Source: CAYQTO01 sp964420455
GTDB lineage: Bacteria > Sumerlaeota > Sumerlaeia > SLMS01
Length of the DNA: 18,094 nt
Assembly (NCBI GenBank): GCA_964420455.1
Contig: CAYQTO010000067.1
Span: forward strand, 1 to 18,094
Reading direction: 5' to 3'
Shown: in pieces, positions 6,202 to 13,799 of the stretch
Numbering within the stretch: the first letter of the stretch is position 1
Layout: the number at the start of each line of letters is the position of its first letter
The notes under the pieces: model-generated
Told to the model about the DNA's origin: nothing
Databases searched by the model: none
What the model saw: only the letters and a program-made list of their open reading frames with translations
Position numbers and translations under genes: made by a program

Positions 6202-6627
6202 CTAGCGCTCGCCCCTCTCGGCGGCGACGTCGATGGCGATCCCTCCACGGACGTTGAAGCGCCCGGTGACGCGAATCCACTCGGGCGAGAGGAATCCGTG
6301 GAGGTCCGACAGGATGCGGTTCACCACATCCTCGTGGAAGCCCTTCGTGTCGCGAAAGGACCAGAGGTATTCCTTGAGCGACTTGCTTTCGAGGGCTCGC
6401 GCAGCGGGCCGGTACTCGATGTCGATGGTGGCGTAGTCGGGCTGGCCGGTCACCGGGCAGAAACAGCTGAACTCGGTGCAACGAAAGGTCACCGTCGTGC
6501 GGGTACCCTGGTGGCGAAAGGGGAAGGACTCGAGCCGCCCCGCAGGCTGCCGGGGGCCGGCCCCTCCGCCGAGGAGAGTCACACCGGTGGTGTCGGAAAG
6601 GTTTTCTTCGCGTGGCGTATTGTTCAT
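6202..6627 (-). CDS. queF: NADPH-dependent 7-cyano-7-deazaguanine (preQ0) reductase
   Basis: Reduces preQ0 to preQ1 with NADPH, the step before tRNA insertion in queuosine synthesis; a T-fold (tunnelling-fold) cytoplasmic enzyme. The 141-residue length matches the short, single-domain (Bacillus-type) QueF. Cys57 in FCPVTGQPD (56-64) is the nucleophile that forms the thioimide with preQ0, Asp64 the proton donor, and ESKSLKEYLWSFRD (80-93) is the QueF signature with NADPH-binding features; FHE (97-99) follows. The ATG at 6627 is chosen because it gives family length; a longer frame upstream would run into the preceding gene and is not conserved. No strong ribosome-binding site. The upstream unrecognised gene ends 34 nt before, so they probably share a transcript. 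No other queuosine genes are in the window. Confidence 0.95.
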   Translation of the reverse strand: MNNTPREENLSDTTGVTLLGGGAGPRQPAGRLESFPFRHQGTRTTVTFRCTEFSCFCPVTGQPDYATIDIEYRPAARALESKSLKEYLWSFRDTKGFHEDVVNRILSDLHGFLSPEWIRVTGRFNVRGGIAIDVAAERGER

Positions 6628-6661
6628 GTGGCGGTGCCCCGTGGGAGAGGGATAGTGGGAG

Positions 6662-7333
6662 TCAATCGGGGGTGGAGGATCCCCGGAAGGCTTGGAAGAG
6701 ACGTTGCCAGAACGGGACCCGCGGGATGGGGGCAACCGAAGGGAGGGAGGCGGCGGCCTCGAGCCATTCGTGGGTAAGTACATGGGCGGGGCGGGACACG
6801 GGAAGCCCGAAGAGGAGCCAAACGAGGGGCTGGGCGCGGTCGGTGCGCTCGAGTCCGAAGCCTTCCGCCAGGCCGGCCAGAAGCCGGGCGTCGTGCATGC
6901 GGCGACCGTCGAGATGGAGTCGGGTCAGGGACGCGTCCTCCCAGGCGAGGACGGCCGCAGCATCATCCCCGGAGCGGCAGGCGGCAAAAAAGCGTTCCCA
7001 TCCCGCCGTGGAGCGGACATGATTGTATGGGCGGCTGGATTCGAGAGGGAAGAGGTCAAGACTGAGGACGGCATCAGGGCGCACGCCGAGAGCCTCGGCG
7101 AACGCGTCGGGCCGGATGCGATCGAAAAGGGCAAGGTAGGGACCGAGGGAGGGAGAGGCGGCGGCGAGGCGCCGGCGTTCGTCGAAACGGACCGCCGCGT
7201 CGAAGACAGTGCTGTGGAGCCGCCGGGCCTCCGTCAGGGCCTTCGCGTCGAACAGCCACGGCCAGAGCACGGGCATCCAATGCTCGAACCGCCATGCGGG
7301 GATTTCATCGATTTTGAGATGGATTTCCGCCAT
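6662..7333 (-). CDS. Hypothetical protein, 223 residues
   Basis: I do not recognise this family. The predicted soluble protein has an unusually Trp- and Pro-rich N-terminus (AWRFEHWMPVLWPWLFD at 13-29), then mostly helical, Arg/Ala/Leu-rich sequence with LSLDLFPLESSRPYNH in the middle and a basic C-terminus near FWQRLFQAF. No signal peptide or membrane segment is evident. Strong GC preference at third positions and a balanced amino-acid make-up support coding on this strand; an open frame on the opposite strand over the same DNA is Gly/Glu/Arg-rich and looks like a shadow. The ATG at 7333 has no clear Shine-Dalgarno. It is followed 34 nt later by queF and is divergent from the prenyltransferase gene. 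It could be an unrelated passenger of the queF transcript. Confidence 0.65.
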   Translation of the reverse strand: MAEIHLKIDEIPAWRFEHWMPVLWPWLFDAKALTEARRLHSTVFDAAVRFDERRRLAAASPSLGPYLALFDRIRPDAFAEALGVRPDAVLSLDLFPLESSRPYNHVRSTAGWERFFAACRSGDDAAAVLAWEDASLTRLHLDGRRMHDARLLAGLAEGFGLERTDRAQPLVWLLFGLPVSRPAHVLTHEWLEAAASLPSVAPIPRVPFWQRLFQAFRGSSTPD

Positions 7334-7449
7334 GGCGGGAGGGAAGGCGCGTCGGGTTTGTGGGGCGAGGGATTTCGCGATTGCTCGCGGGACGGGGGAA
7401 GCTCACAACCGCGGGCGCCTGCCCATCCGCATCGAGGTCCGCCACTCCA

Positions 7450-8304
7450 TTGCGCAAGCTCCGGGTCTTTCTCGAGGAGATCAAGTTCTCCCACACGGTG
7501 TTCGCGCTGCCGTTCGCACTGGTGGCAATGCTGCTCGCGGCGGGGGGGCTGCCGTCGGCCTGGACCTTCCTCTGGATCCTGGTGGCGGCGGTGGCGGCGC
7601 GGACCGCGGCGATGACCTTCAACCGGTTGGCGGACCACGAGTTCGACGCCCGCAATCCCCGGACGGCGGGTCGCGCGCTCGTGACCGGCGAACTGACCAC
7701 CCGCGACATGGCGACCCGTTTCGCCGCCAGCGCCATCATCTTCATGGTCGCCGCGGGCATGCTCAACACCACCTGCCTGCTCCTTTCGGTGCCGACACTT
7801 GCGGTCCTCTGCGGCTACAGCCTGACAAAGCGGATCACGGACTGGTCGCACCTGTTCCTCGGCCTCGCGCTGGGGCTCGCGCCCCTTGGGGCCTGGATTG
7901 CCGTCACCGGCTCCCTTGCAAGCTGGGTTCCGCTCCTTCTTTCGTTGGCGGTGCTGACGTGGGTGGCCGGATTCGACGTGCTGTATGCCTGCCAGGACGT
8001 GGAGGTGGACCGGCGCGAGGAGGCGCTGCATTCGCTGCCAAAGAGGCACGGGGTTGCCGGCGCGATGGCGTGGGCGCGCCGCCTGCACGCGGTGTCGCTG
8101 GCACTGTTTCTGGGGTTCTGGTGGGTTGCCGGGCTGGGGATGGCGGGTCTCATCGGGGTGCTGGCGGTGGGGGGGCTTCTTGTGCGCCAGCATGCGCTCG
8201 TCTCACCCCGGGACCTGTCGCGTATAGACGCGGCGTTCTTCACGAGCAACGGCGTGCTGTCGGTGGTGTTCCTCGCGCTTGTCGCCATCGACGTCCTGGC
8301 CTAG
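7450..8304 (+). CDS. UbiA-family prenyltransferase, MqnP-like
   Basis: Integral-membrane aromatic prenyltransferase that attaches a polyprenyl chain to an aromatic acid. The opening RKLRVFLEEIKFSHTVFALPFAL and overall pattern are those of the branch annotated as 4-hydroxybenzoate polyprenyltransferase or MqnP, used in futalosine-pathway menaquinone synthesis. Both Asp-rich Mg-diphosphate motifs are present: NRLADHEFD (58-66) and DVLYACQDVEVD (176-187). Around eight hydrophobic segments make up the rest of the 284 residues. I choose a TTG start at 7450: it sits exactly where family members begin, has GAGGT about 11 nt upstream, and an ATG at 7360 would add 30 unconserved residues. The stop TAG is embedded in the recF ribosome-binding site. 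No other mqn genes are visible, so quinone pathway is inferred. Confidence 0.83.
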   Translation: MRKLRVFLEEIKFSHTVFALPFALVAMLLAAGGLPSAWTFLWILVAAVAARTAAMTFNRLADHEFDARNPRTAGRALVTGELTTRDMATRFAASAIIFMVAAGMLNTTCLLLSVPTLAVLCGYSLTKRITDWSHLFLGLALGLAPLGAWIAVTGSLASWVPLLLSLAVLTWVAGFDVLYACQDVEVDRREEALHSLPKRHGVAGAMAWARRLHAVSLALFLGFWWVAGLGMAGLIGVLAVGGLLVRQHALVSPRDLSRIDAAFFTSNGVLSVVFLALVAIDVLA

Positions 8305-8308
8305 GAGG
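8303..8308 (+). promoter_or_regulatory. Ribosome-binding site of recF overlapping the upstream stop
   Basis: AGGAGG begins within the TAG stop of the prenyltransferase gene (8302-8304) and lies 6 nt before the recF ATG at 8315. It decides the recF start over an ATG at 8279 that lies inside the upstream gene, and indicates a shared transcript. Confidence 0.8.
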
Positions 8309-8314
8309 CGAAGA

Positions 8315-9478
8315 ATGCGCCTTGAGAGGTTGGAGATGGAGGACTTCCGGCTGGTTCGCGAGGCGGCGATCGAGCTGGCACCCGGGGCCAACCTGTTTGT
8401 CGGCGAAAACGCCCAGGGAAAGACAACGATCCTTGAGGCGGTGTCCTACCTGGCTACGGGCCGTAGCTTTCGCACGAACAAGGACCGCGAGTGCATCCGC
8501 ATGGCGGATTCAGAGGAGCGCATGGCAACCTTTGCGGCGGCGGAAACCACCTTCGTCGCACACAACGCCGAGCGGCGTGCACGCATCACGCTCGCCGCCA
8601 AGAACAAGTCCTACTGGCTCGATGGGAAGGCGCTCAAGCGCCTCGGCGACTTGTGGGGGACGCTGAATACGGTCACCTTCGCGCCGACGGACATCCAACT
8701 GGTGCAGGGGAGCCCGACCCAACGGCGGGAGTACCTCGGCGCCCTGCTGGCCCGGACCAGCAAGCTCGACCTCCAGAACATGCAGGCCTATGCGGTCGCG
8801 CTCCGGAATCGCAACGCCCTGCTGCGGCTGAACCGCACCGCACCACCGGGGCAATACGAGGCCTACGAGGAACAGATGGCGAAGTACGGGGCGCTGCTGC
8901 TGCGCGGACGCGAGCGCCTGGTGCGACTGCTCCGGCCGCTGATCGCCGAACGCATCAACGAACTGACCGACCGGACCGACCGGCTGACAATCCGCCACGA
9001 GATCGGCTGGCCGGAAACGGCATCGCTCGACGTGGAGGAAATCCTCGAGGAAGGGCCGACCTTCAACCGCGCCGTCGAGAAGATGCGCTACCTCTGGGCG
9101 CGGGACCGCCAGGCGGACATGCGCCGCGGCCATACCGAGCATGGCCCCCAGCGCGGCGATCTGGCATTGCTGATCAATGGGTTTGAGGCGAGGGGCCGCG
9201 CCAGCCAGGGCCAGGCACGGTCGCTCGCCCTCGCCCTGCGGTTTGCGGAGCTCGACCTCCTCGAAAAACGCACCGGTGACTCCCCGGTTCTCCTCCTCGA
9301 TGACGTGCTCGGGGAATTGGACCAGCGCCGCGCCAACTACTTCATCGACCTTCTCGAGCGCCGCGGCACCCAGTCCCTCATCACCGCGACCGACGCCACC
9401 GCCATCGGATCACGACTGACCTTTGGCAGGCGGTTCCATGTCCGCGAAGGGACCGTCCGGAAGGCAGCCACGGAATGA
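8315..9478 (+). CDS. recF: DNA replication and repair protein RecF
   Basis: SMC-like ATPase that, with RecO and RecR, loads RecA at single-strand gaps with SSB. The 387-residue protein begins MRLERLEMEDFR, typical of RecF. It carries the Walker A GENAQGKTT (30-38, with Ala where many have Gly), the Q-loop region FAPTDIQLVQGSPTQRREYL (about 122-141), GPQRGDL (277-283, commonly GPHRDDL), the ABC signature SQGQ (297-300) and Walker B VLLLDDVLGELD (325-336). It is full length. The gene is not beside dnaA, dnaN or gyrB here, unlike the common origin-linked arrangement; instead it follows the prenyltransferase gene and its TGA overlaps the ATG of the glycosyltransferase (ATGA). Confidence 0.96.
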   Translation: MRLERLEMEDFRLVREAAIELAPGANLFVGENAQGKTTILEAVSYLATGRSFRTNKDRECIRMADSEERMATFAAAETTFVAHNAERRARITLAAKNKSYWLDGKALKRLGDLWGTLNTVTFAPTDIQLVQGSPTQRREYLGALLARTSKLDLQNMQAYAVALRNRNALLRLNRTAPPGQYEAYEEQMAKYGALLLRGRERLVRLLRPLIAERINELTDRTDRLTIRHEIGWPETASLDVEEILEEGPTFNRAVEKMRYLWARDRQADMRRGHTEHGPQRGDLALLINGFEARGRASQGQARSLALALRFAELDLLEKRTGDSPVLLLDDVLGELDQRRANYFIDLLERRGTQSLITATDATAIGSRLTFGRRFHVREGTVRKAATE

Positions 9479-10659
9479 CAGAGAAACTACGGGTCATCCA
9501 TGCGATCACCGCACTGACCTATGGCGGTGCCCAGCGATCGCTGATCGACTTCATCCTCGCCTACCCGCCCTGGGTCGAGAGCCGGGTTGTCAGCCTCTAT
9601 CCAGGCCCCATGGCGGAGCAACTCACGGCGCACGGCATCGAGGTCATCGAGGACAACCTGAAGGGTCCGGCAAGCCTCCGTGCGATCCCCCGATGGCATC
9701 GACTCTTTCGCAAGTGGCAGCCGCACGTGGTGCACACGCATCTGGGCAAGGCGGACGTTTGCGGACGTCTGGCCGCATGGGCCGCGGGGGTGCCGGTCAT
9801 CGTCACGACAAGCTGGAACATCGAGGACTGGAAGGAGAATCCGATCCTGAACGCGATCGACAACGCGACGCTGGCGCCGGCGACAGGAGTGATCGCCTGC
9901 AGCCGGCGCGTGAAGAGGTTCCTGGTCCGCAAGGGGCTTCGGGCCGACCGGATCCGTGTCAGCCTCGGCCGTGCGGAGCTGCGCGATCGCTTCAAGTCGG
10001 CAACGCTCGAACCCGCTCGCGAGGAAGAACTCCGCCGGGAACTCCGTATAGACAAGTCAACGCTGGTCTCGTTGATGGTCGGGCGCTTTTACGAGCAGAA
10101 GGCGCACGATGTGGCGCTCGAGGCGCTCGCGTGCGTGAGACTCCCCAACCACATCCTGGCAATGGCGGGCGACGGCCCCTTGCGGCAGGAGATGGAGGCG
10201 CTTGCCGCGCGGCTGGGCGTGGCGGATCGGACGCGGTTCCTCGGCAACCGGGCCGACGTGGCGGACCTGCTCCGGCTGGCCGATCTCTTCGTGATGCCCT
10301 CGCGCTGGGAAGGATCGCCGCTGGCACTGGGCGAGGCCTGCGCCGCGGGATTGCCGTCGCTGATTTCCGACATCCCGAGCATGGACGAGGTGGCACGGCT
10401 CGGGGGTGGGTCGGTCACCGTGCCGAAGGACAACCCCGCCGCGCTGGCGACGGCCTGGGAGTCGCTCCTTGCCGATGACCGGCGGCGGCGTACACTCGGC
10501 CGCCGGGCCCGGCGACGGGGGCTGCGCCTTCTCGACGTACGAACCATGACGGAGGAGTACCTCGGCTACTATGCGGATTTGTGGGCCTCGCGGCCTTCCC
10601 GCCTGCGGCGCCTGGACGTCCCACCGGAGTTTCCCCCAATGGCGCAGCCGAAAGCGTGA
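9475..10659 (+). CDS. GT4-family glycosyltransferase
   Basis: A retaining glycosyltransferase of the GT-B fold, family GT4, probably acting at the cytoplasmic membrane face on an envelope or secreted glycan; donor and acceptor cannot be told. The 394 residues show the N-terminal acceptor-side domain with TYGGAQRSL (15-23) and VVHTHLGKADVCGRLAA (85-101), then the nucleotide-sugar domain with LVSLMVGRFYEQKAHDVALEA, AGDGPLR (231-237), RFLGNRADVADLL and the EX7E motif EGSPLALGE (Glu279, Glu287). The C-terminal 60 residues are very Arg-rich. Start is the ATG in the ATGA overlap with recF. About 165 bp of non-coding DNA follow before the next gene. Confidence 0.9.
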   Translation: MTEKLRVIHAITALTYGGAQRSLIDFILAYPPWVESRVVSLYPGPMAEQLTAHGIEVIEDNLKGPASLRAIPRWHRLFRKWQPHVVHTHLGKADVCGRLAAWAAGVPVIVTTSWNIEDWKENPILNAIDNATLAPATGVIACSRRVKRFLVRKGLRADRIRVSLGRAELRDRFKSATLEPAREEELRRELRIDKSTLVSLMVGRFYEQKAHDVALEALACVRLPNHILAMAGDGPLRQEMEALAARLGVADRTRFLGNRADVADLLRLADLFVMPSRWEGSPLALGEACAAGLPSLISDIPSMDEVARLGGGSVTVPKDNPAALATAWESLLADDRRRRTLGRRARRRGLRLLDVRTMTEEYLGYYADLWASRPSRLRRLDVPPEFPPMAQPKA

Positions 10660-10824
10660 GGACCCGCCGGGGATTCCCCCCATTTGCCATGCCAAAACGA
10701 CGAATGGTTCCGCCGCGCGGCACCTCCTGTTGACGGAAACGGCTCGAGCGGAAAGCGTTTCGCCAAATAGTTGTGCCTCCACGGCCGAAGTTTGGCTCGA
10801 AACCCATGGAGGCGGGGAATCGCG

Positions 10825-13680
10825 ATGAAAGGGACGACGGGCCGGAGGAAGCCCACGCGGATGGCGTGGGAGGCTTTGTGTTTCGCCGCGCTGGCCGTGG
10901 CACTGCTGGGGGGACCGCGGCGCGCGGAGGCTATCGATCCGACGACACTGCCGGAGGTCGGCTACCACCCCGGCGGCATCGCCTACTGGGACACGCCCCA
11001 GTTCGCCAACGCGATGTACAACGCCTGGGGATGGATGGAGTTCGTTCCCGGGGGGCCTTGGGGCAATGGTGTGCCGATCTGGAACTCGCCCCAGTTCGAC
11101 GCGAACGGGTGCCCCCAATACGTGAACCCGGGGACGGCGCTGCGGGCGCTGGTGTTTGGGCTGCACGTGCGGTACGGCAACCGGCCGGCAGGCTGGCCGG
11201 ACCGGGCGGCGCTCGCCCAGGGGCGCGTGGTCCTCGAATGGGAGGGTGACGCGGACGTGCGGCTCCATGGCGGGACCTTCCTCGCGAGCGAGTCGACCGG
11301 CCCCGCCACCGGCAGCCTCGTCGACGGCCGCCGCGTCTACCGCTACGATCCCCCCTCGCACCTCGAGTGGCTCGAGGTCCACGACGTCAACAACACGGAC
11401 CCGATCACCGACATCAAGGTCTGGCTGCCGGACCCGGCGGACCCCATGAACGCCACGCTCGAGGACGAGCTCTTTCACCCCACCTTCCTCGACCGCATCG
11501 GCGACGCGGAGTGGGGATTCCTCCGCATGATGAACCTGATGTCGACGAACGCGAACCCGGAGCAGGACTGGAGCGACCGGCGCCCCCCCACCCACTTGTT
11601 CATGACCGGGACGTTGAATCCGCGGCCACCCACGACCGGGTTTGGGGGAAATCGGGAAACCGGCGCCGCCATCGAACACCTGGTCGCCCTGTGCAACGCC
11701 ACGCAGAAGGACCTGTGGGTGTGCGTCCCGCACCTGGCGACGGAGGACTACGTTCGCCGGCTGGCACGGACGATCCGTTTCGGCAGCGACGGGGTGAATC
11801 CCTACACGTCTCCGCAGGCGAACCCGTTCTACGCGCCACTTGATTCAAACCTGCGGGTGTTCGTCGAGTATTCGAACGAAATCTGGAGCGGAGGGAACTC
11901 GTTCCCGCAGGGCAACTGGGCGGAGGAGCAGGCCGCGCTGCTCGGCATCAGCAAGCCCCAGTTCAACGGGCGGCGGTTTGCGGAAATCTGGCGACTGTTC
12001 CAGGAGGAATTCGGCGGTACCAGCCGTCTTGTGCGGGTGGCGGCGGTGTTTACCGCGGCGGATTGGTATACACAGCCCTTCCTCGAGGAAATCGCCGCCT
12101 ACGGGCCCACGCTGACCCCGCCGGTCGAGCCTGACGTCATCGCCGTTACGACCTACTTCGGCAACGGCATCCAGGACTGGGCCTACGACATGGCGGTGCG
12201 GCACGCGGGGACGGCGGACCAGTGGTTCCTGACTTCGGCGACCTTCGACCCCGGCGACGGGTCCGCACGGCATGTGTCCGTGCCTGCGAGTGATCCGTAT
12301 TGGACGGGTGCGGTAATCGGGGAGCAGTTGCGGGCGACACTGGCGGAGTGGCGCCGACGCCTGTTGTCCGGTGATGCGCGCGAGGGCGCAGGGCCCGACG
12401 CCGTTGGTGTCGGAGGGGGCTTCGGCCAGTATCTGCGCGACCTTGCCCAGAGCACCTTCCCCACACCGGTCCCCATCATCGCCTACGAGGGCGGGCCGTC
12501 CCTCTACACCGACAACATCGACTGGGGACCCTCGGAGGACGACGGCATCACCACCTTCATGGAGGCGCTGAACCGCCACCCGGACTTTCGCGACGTCTAC
12601 GAGATTCATCTGAACATGGCGAAGTCGAGGGGCCTCTGGACCCATGTGATGTTCACGGACATCGGGGCGTGGGGGAAATACGGCCAGTGGGGGCACCTGG
12701 AACATCTCGGCCAGGATCCCGCCACGGCGGTCAAGTACCAGTTCCTGCTCGACTGGATGTCGGAGAGCGCGACCCGCCGCCACATCGACAACCCGCTGAA
12801 CAACGTCCCCCGGTTCGATACCGCTCATTACCTTCCGGTGGCCGTGTATGGCCAACCGTATAGCGCGGACATTCTGGCAAGTGGCGGCGATGGCGGGCGC
12901 ACGATCGAACCGGTCGGCGAGTACTTCGTCCCCGGCCTTGGGTACGACGCCTTGGCGGGCGATCCGGACCGCGTCCGGATTACCGGCTCCCCGCTCGACG
13001 GCGGGTTAAGCTACCTGTATTTGCGGGTGGTGGACGCTGATGGCGACCCTGCCTGGCGAACCTCTTCGGTGAGATCCGTCGGCGGACCGAATACCATCCT
13101 CGAAAGCAACCTGGAGGGAACGGACCCGGCGATGAACGTGCCTTGGACGCCGACGTATATACTCGCAAACGGGCTGGGCTACGGCGGCCTGGACACCGGC
13201 GCCGGCATCGTCCGCCAGGGGGGCGACGACGCCATCGTCTGGGCGCAGAACATGCCCGCGGACGAGGGGGATTCGACGCTGGCGCTCGCGATCGCCGACA
13301 ACGAATGGGTCGGCTTCACCGTCACCCCCCCCACTGGCCACCACCTCGACCTTGCGGGACACGAGATGCGCTTCACGATCCGCCGGATGAGCTACCACGC
13401 GCCGCGCCGGTACGCGCTCTTCAGCAGCATCAACGGCTTTGACGAGGCCGACGCGATTCTGGTCACGGATCGCGAGGGCGGGGAGGAGGACCTGCCATAC
13501 GGCCTGACCCTGCCGGACGATCCGGCGTGGAATGACCTGACGGGCCCGGTGGAGTTCCGGCTCGTCGGATTCGCCGGCCAGTACGGGGGGCACGAGACGA
13601 GCCTGCGCGCGGTCCGCCTGGACGGGGAGATCGTCCCCGAAGGGGGCGCGTCGGTATCCGACTGGCTCCTGCTGGATTAG
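10825..13680 (+). CDS. Secreted multidomain protein with glycoside hydrolase-like catalytic motifs
   Basis: A 951-residue exported protein. Residues 1-36 form a signal peptide: basic start, hydrophobic core at about 14-30 and an AEA cleavage site. A large domain (about 40-660) is rich in Trp, Tyr and Asp; FVEYSNEIWSGGNSFPQGNWA (about 346-366) and PIIAYEGG (551-558) resemble the acid/base (Glu352 in SNE) and nucleophile (Glu555) strands of TIM-barrel clan GH-A glycosidases. A beta-sandwich of cadherin/Ig-like type follows (about 664-745: AVYGQPYSADI to YLYLRVVDADGD), then a second beta-rich domain (about 752-940), possibly carbohydrate-binding. There is no membrane or PEP-CTERM anchor; the protein ends SDWLLLD. 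The ATG at 10825 precedes the signal peptide and has GGAGG 12 nt upstream. Substrate unknown. Enzymatic role is inference from motifs. Confidence 0.6.
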   Translation: MKGTTGRRKPTRMAWEALCFAALAVALLGGPRRAEAIDPTTLPEVGYHPGGIAYWDTPQFANAMYNAWGWMEFVPGGPWGNGVPIWNSPQFDANGCPQYVNPGTALRALVFGLHVRYGNRPAGWPDRAALAQGRVVLEWEGDADVRLHGGTFLASESTGPATGSLVDGRRVYRYDPPSHLEWLEVHDVNNTDPITDIKVWLPDPADPMNATLEDELFHPTFLDRIGDAEWGFLRMMNLMSTNANPEQDWSDRRPPTHLFMTGTLNPRPPTTGFGGNRETGAAIEHLVALCNATQKDLWVCVPHLATEDYVRRLARTIRFGSDGVNPYTSPQANPFYAPLDSNLRVFVEYSNEIWSGGNSFPQGNWAEEQAALLGISKPQFNGRRFAEIWRLFQEEFGGTSRLVRVAAVFTAADWYTQPFLEEIAAYGPTLTPPVEPDVIAVTTYFGNGIQDWAYDMAVRHAGTADQWFLTSATFDPGDGSARHVSVPASDPYWTGAVIGEQLRATLAEWRRRLLSGDAREGAGPDAVGVGGGFGQYLRDLAQSTFPTPVPIIAYEGGPSLYTDNIDWGPSEDDGITTFMEALNRHPDFRDVYEIHLNMAKSRGLWTHVMFTDIGAWGKYGQWGHLEHLGQDPATAVKYQFLLDWMSESATRRHIDNPLNNVPRFDTAHYLPVAVYGQPYSADILASGGDGGRTIEPVGEYFVPGLGYDALAGDPDRVRITGSPLDGGLSYLYLRVVDADGDPAWRTSSVRSVGGPNTILESNLEGTDPAMNVPWTPTYILANGLGYGGLDTGAGIVRQGGDDAIVWAQNMPADEGDSTLALAIADNEWVGFTVTPPTGHHLDLAGHEMRFTIRRMSYHAPRRYALFSSINGFDEADAILVTDREGGEEDLPYGLTLPDDPAWNDLTGPVEFRLVGFAGQYGGHETSLRAVRLDGEIVPEGGASVSDWLLLD

Positions 13681-13707
13681 GCCGTTCCCGCCGTAAACGT
13701 CGAAGCG

Positions 13708-13735
13708 GGGGGCGGAGCCGGTTGCCTCCGCCCCC
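13708..13735 (+). terminator. Hairpin after the secreted GH-like gene
   Basis: A 10-bp GC-rich stem (13708-13717 with 13726-13735, GGGGGCGGAG-type arms) closes an 8-nt loop 28 bp after the stop codon. The following TCATGCGTTTC is only weakly T-rich, so it may end transcription inefficiently or with Rho. Confidence 0.5.
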
Positions 13736-13799
13736 TCATGCGTTTCATGCTCGCCAGCGCGGGTGCCTCTGCAGACACTCCCCGCGAAAGGGCGACGTT

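Noticed and set aside
7209..8666. Open frame of 485 codons on the plus strand
   Set aside because: It overlaps the hypothetical gene, the prenyltransferase and recF in another frame and is Arg/Gly-rich with no motif.
10730..10761. TTGACG with a nearby GAAACG/CGTTTC inverted repeat before the secreted GH-like gene
   Set aside because: No acceptable -10 box lies 16-18 bp away, and a 6-bp dyad with a 14-bp spacer is likely by chance.
10057..11733. Open frame of 558 codons on the minus strand
   Set aside because: It spans the end of the GT4 gene, a non-coding gap and the start of the secreted GH-like gene, and its translation is Arg/Pro/His-rich; a shadow from high GC at third positions.
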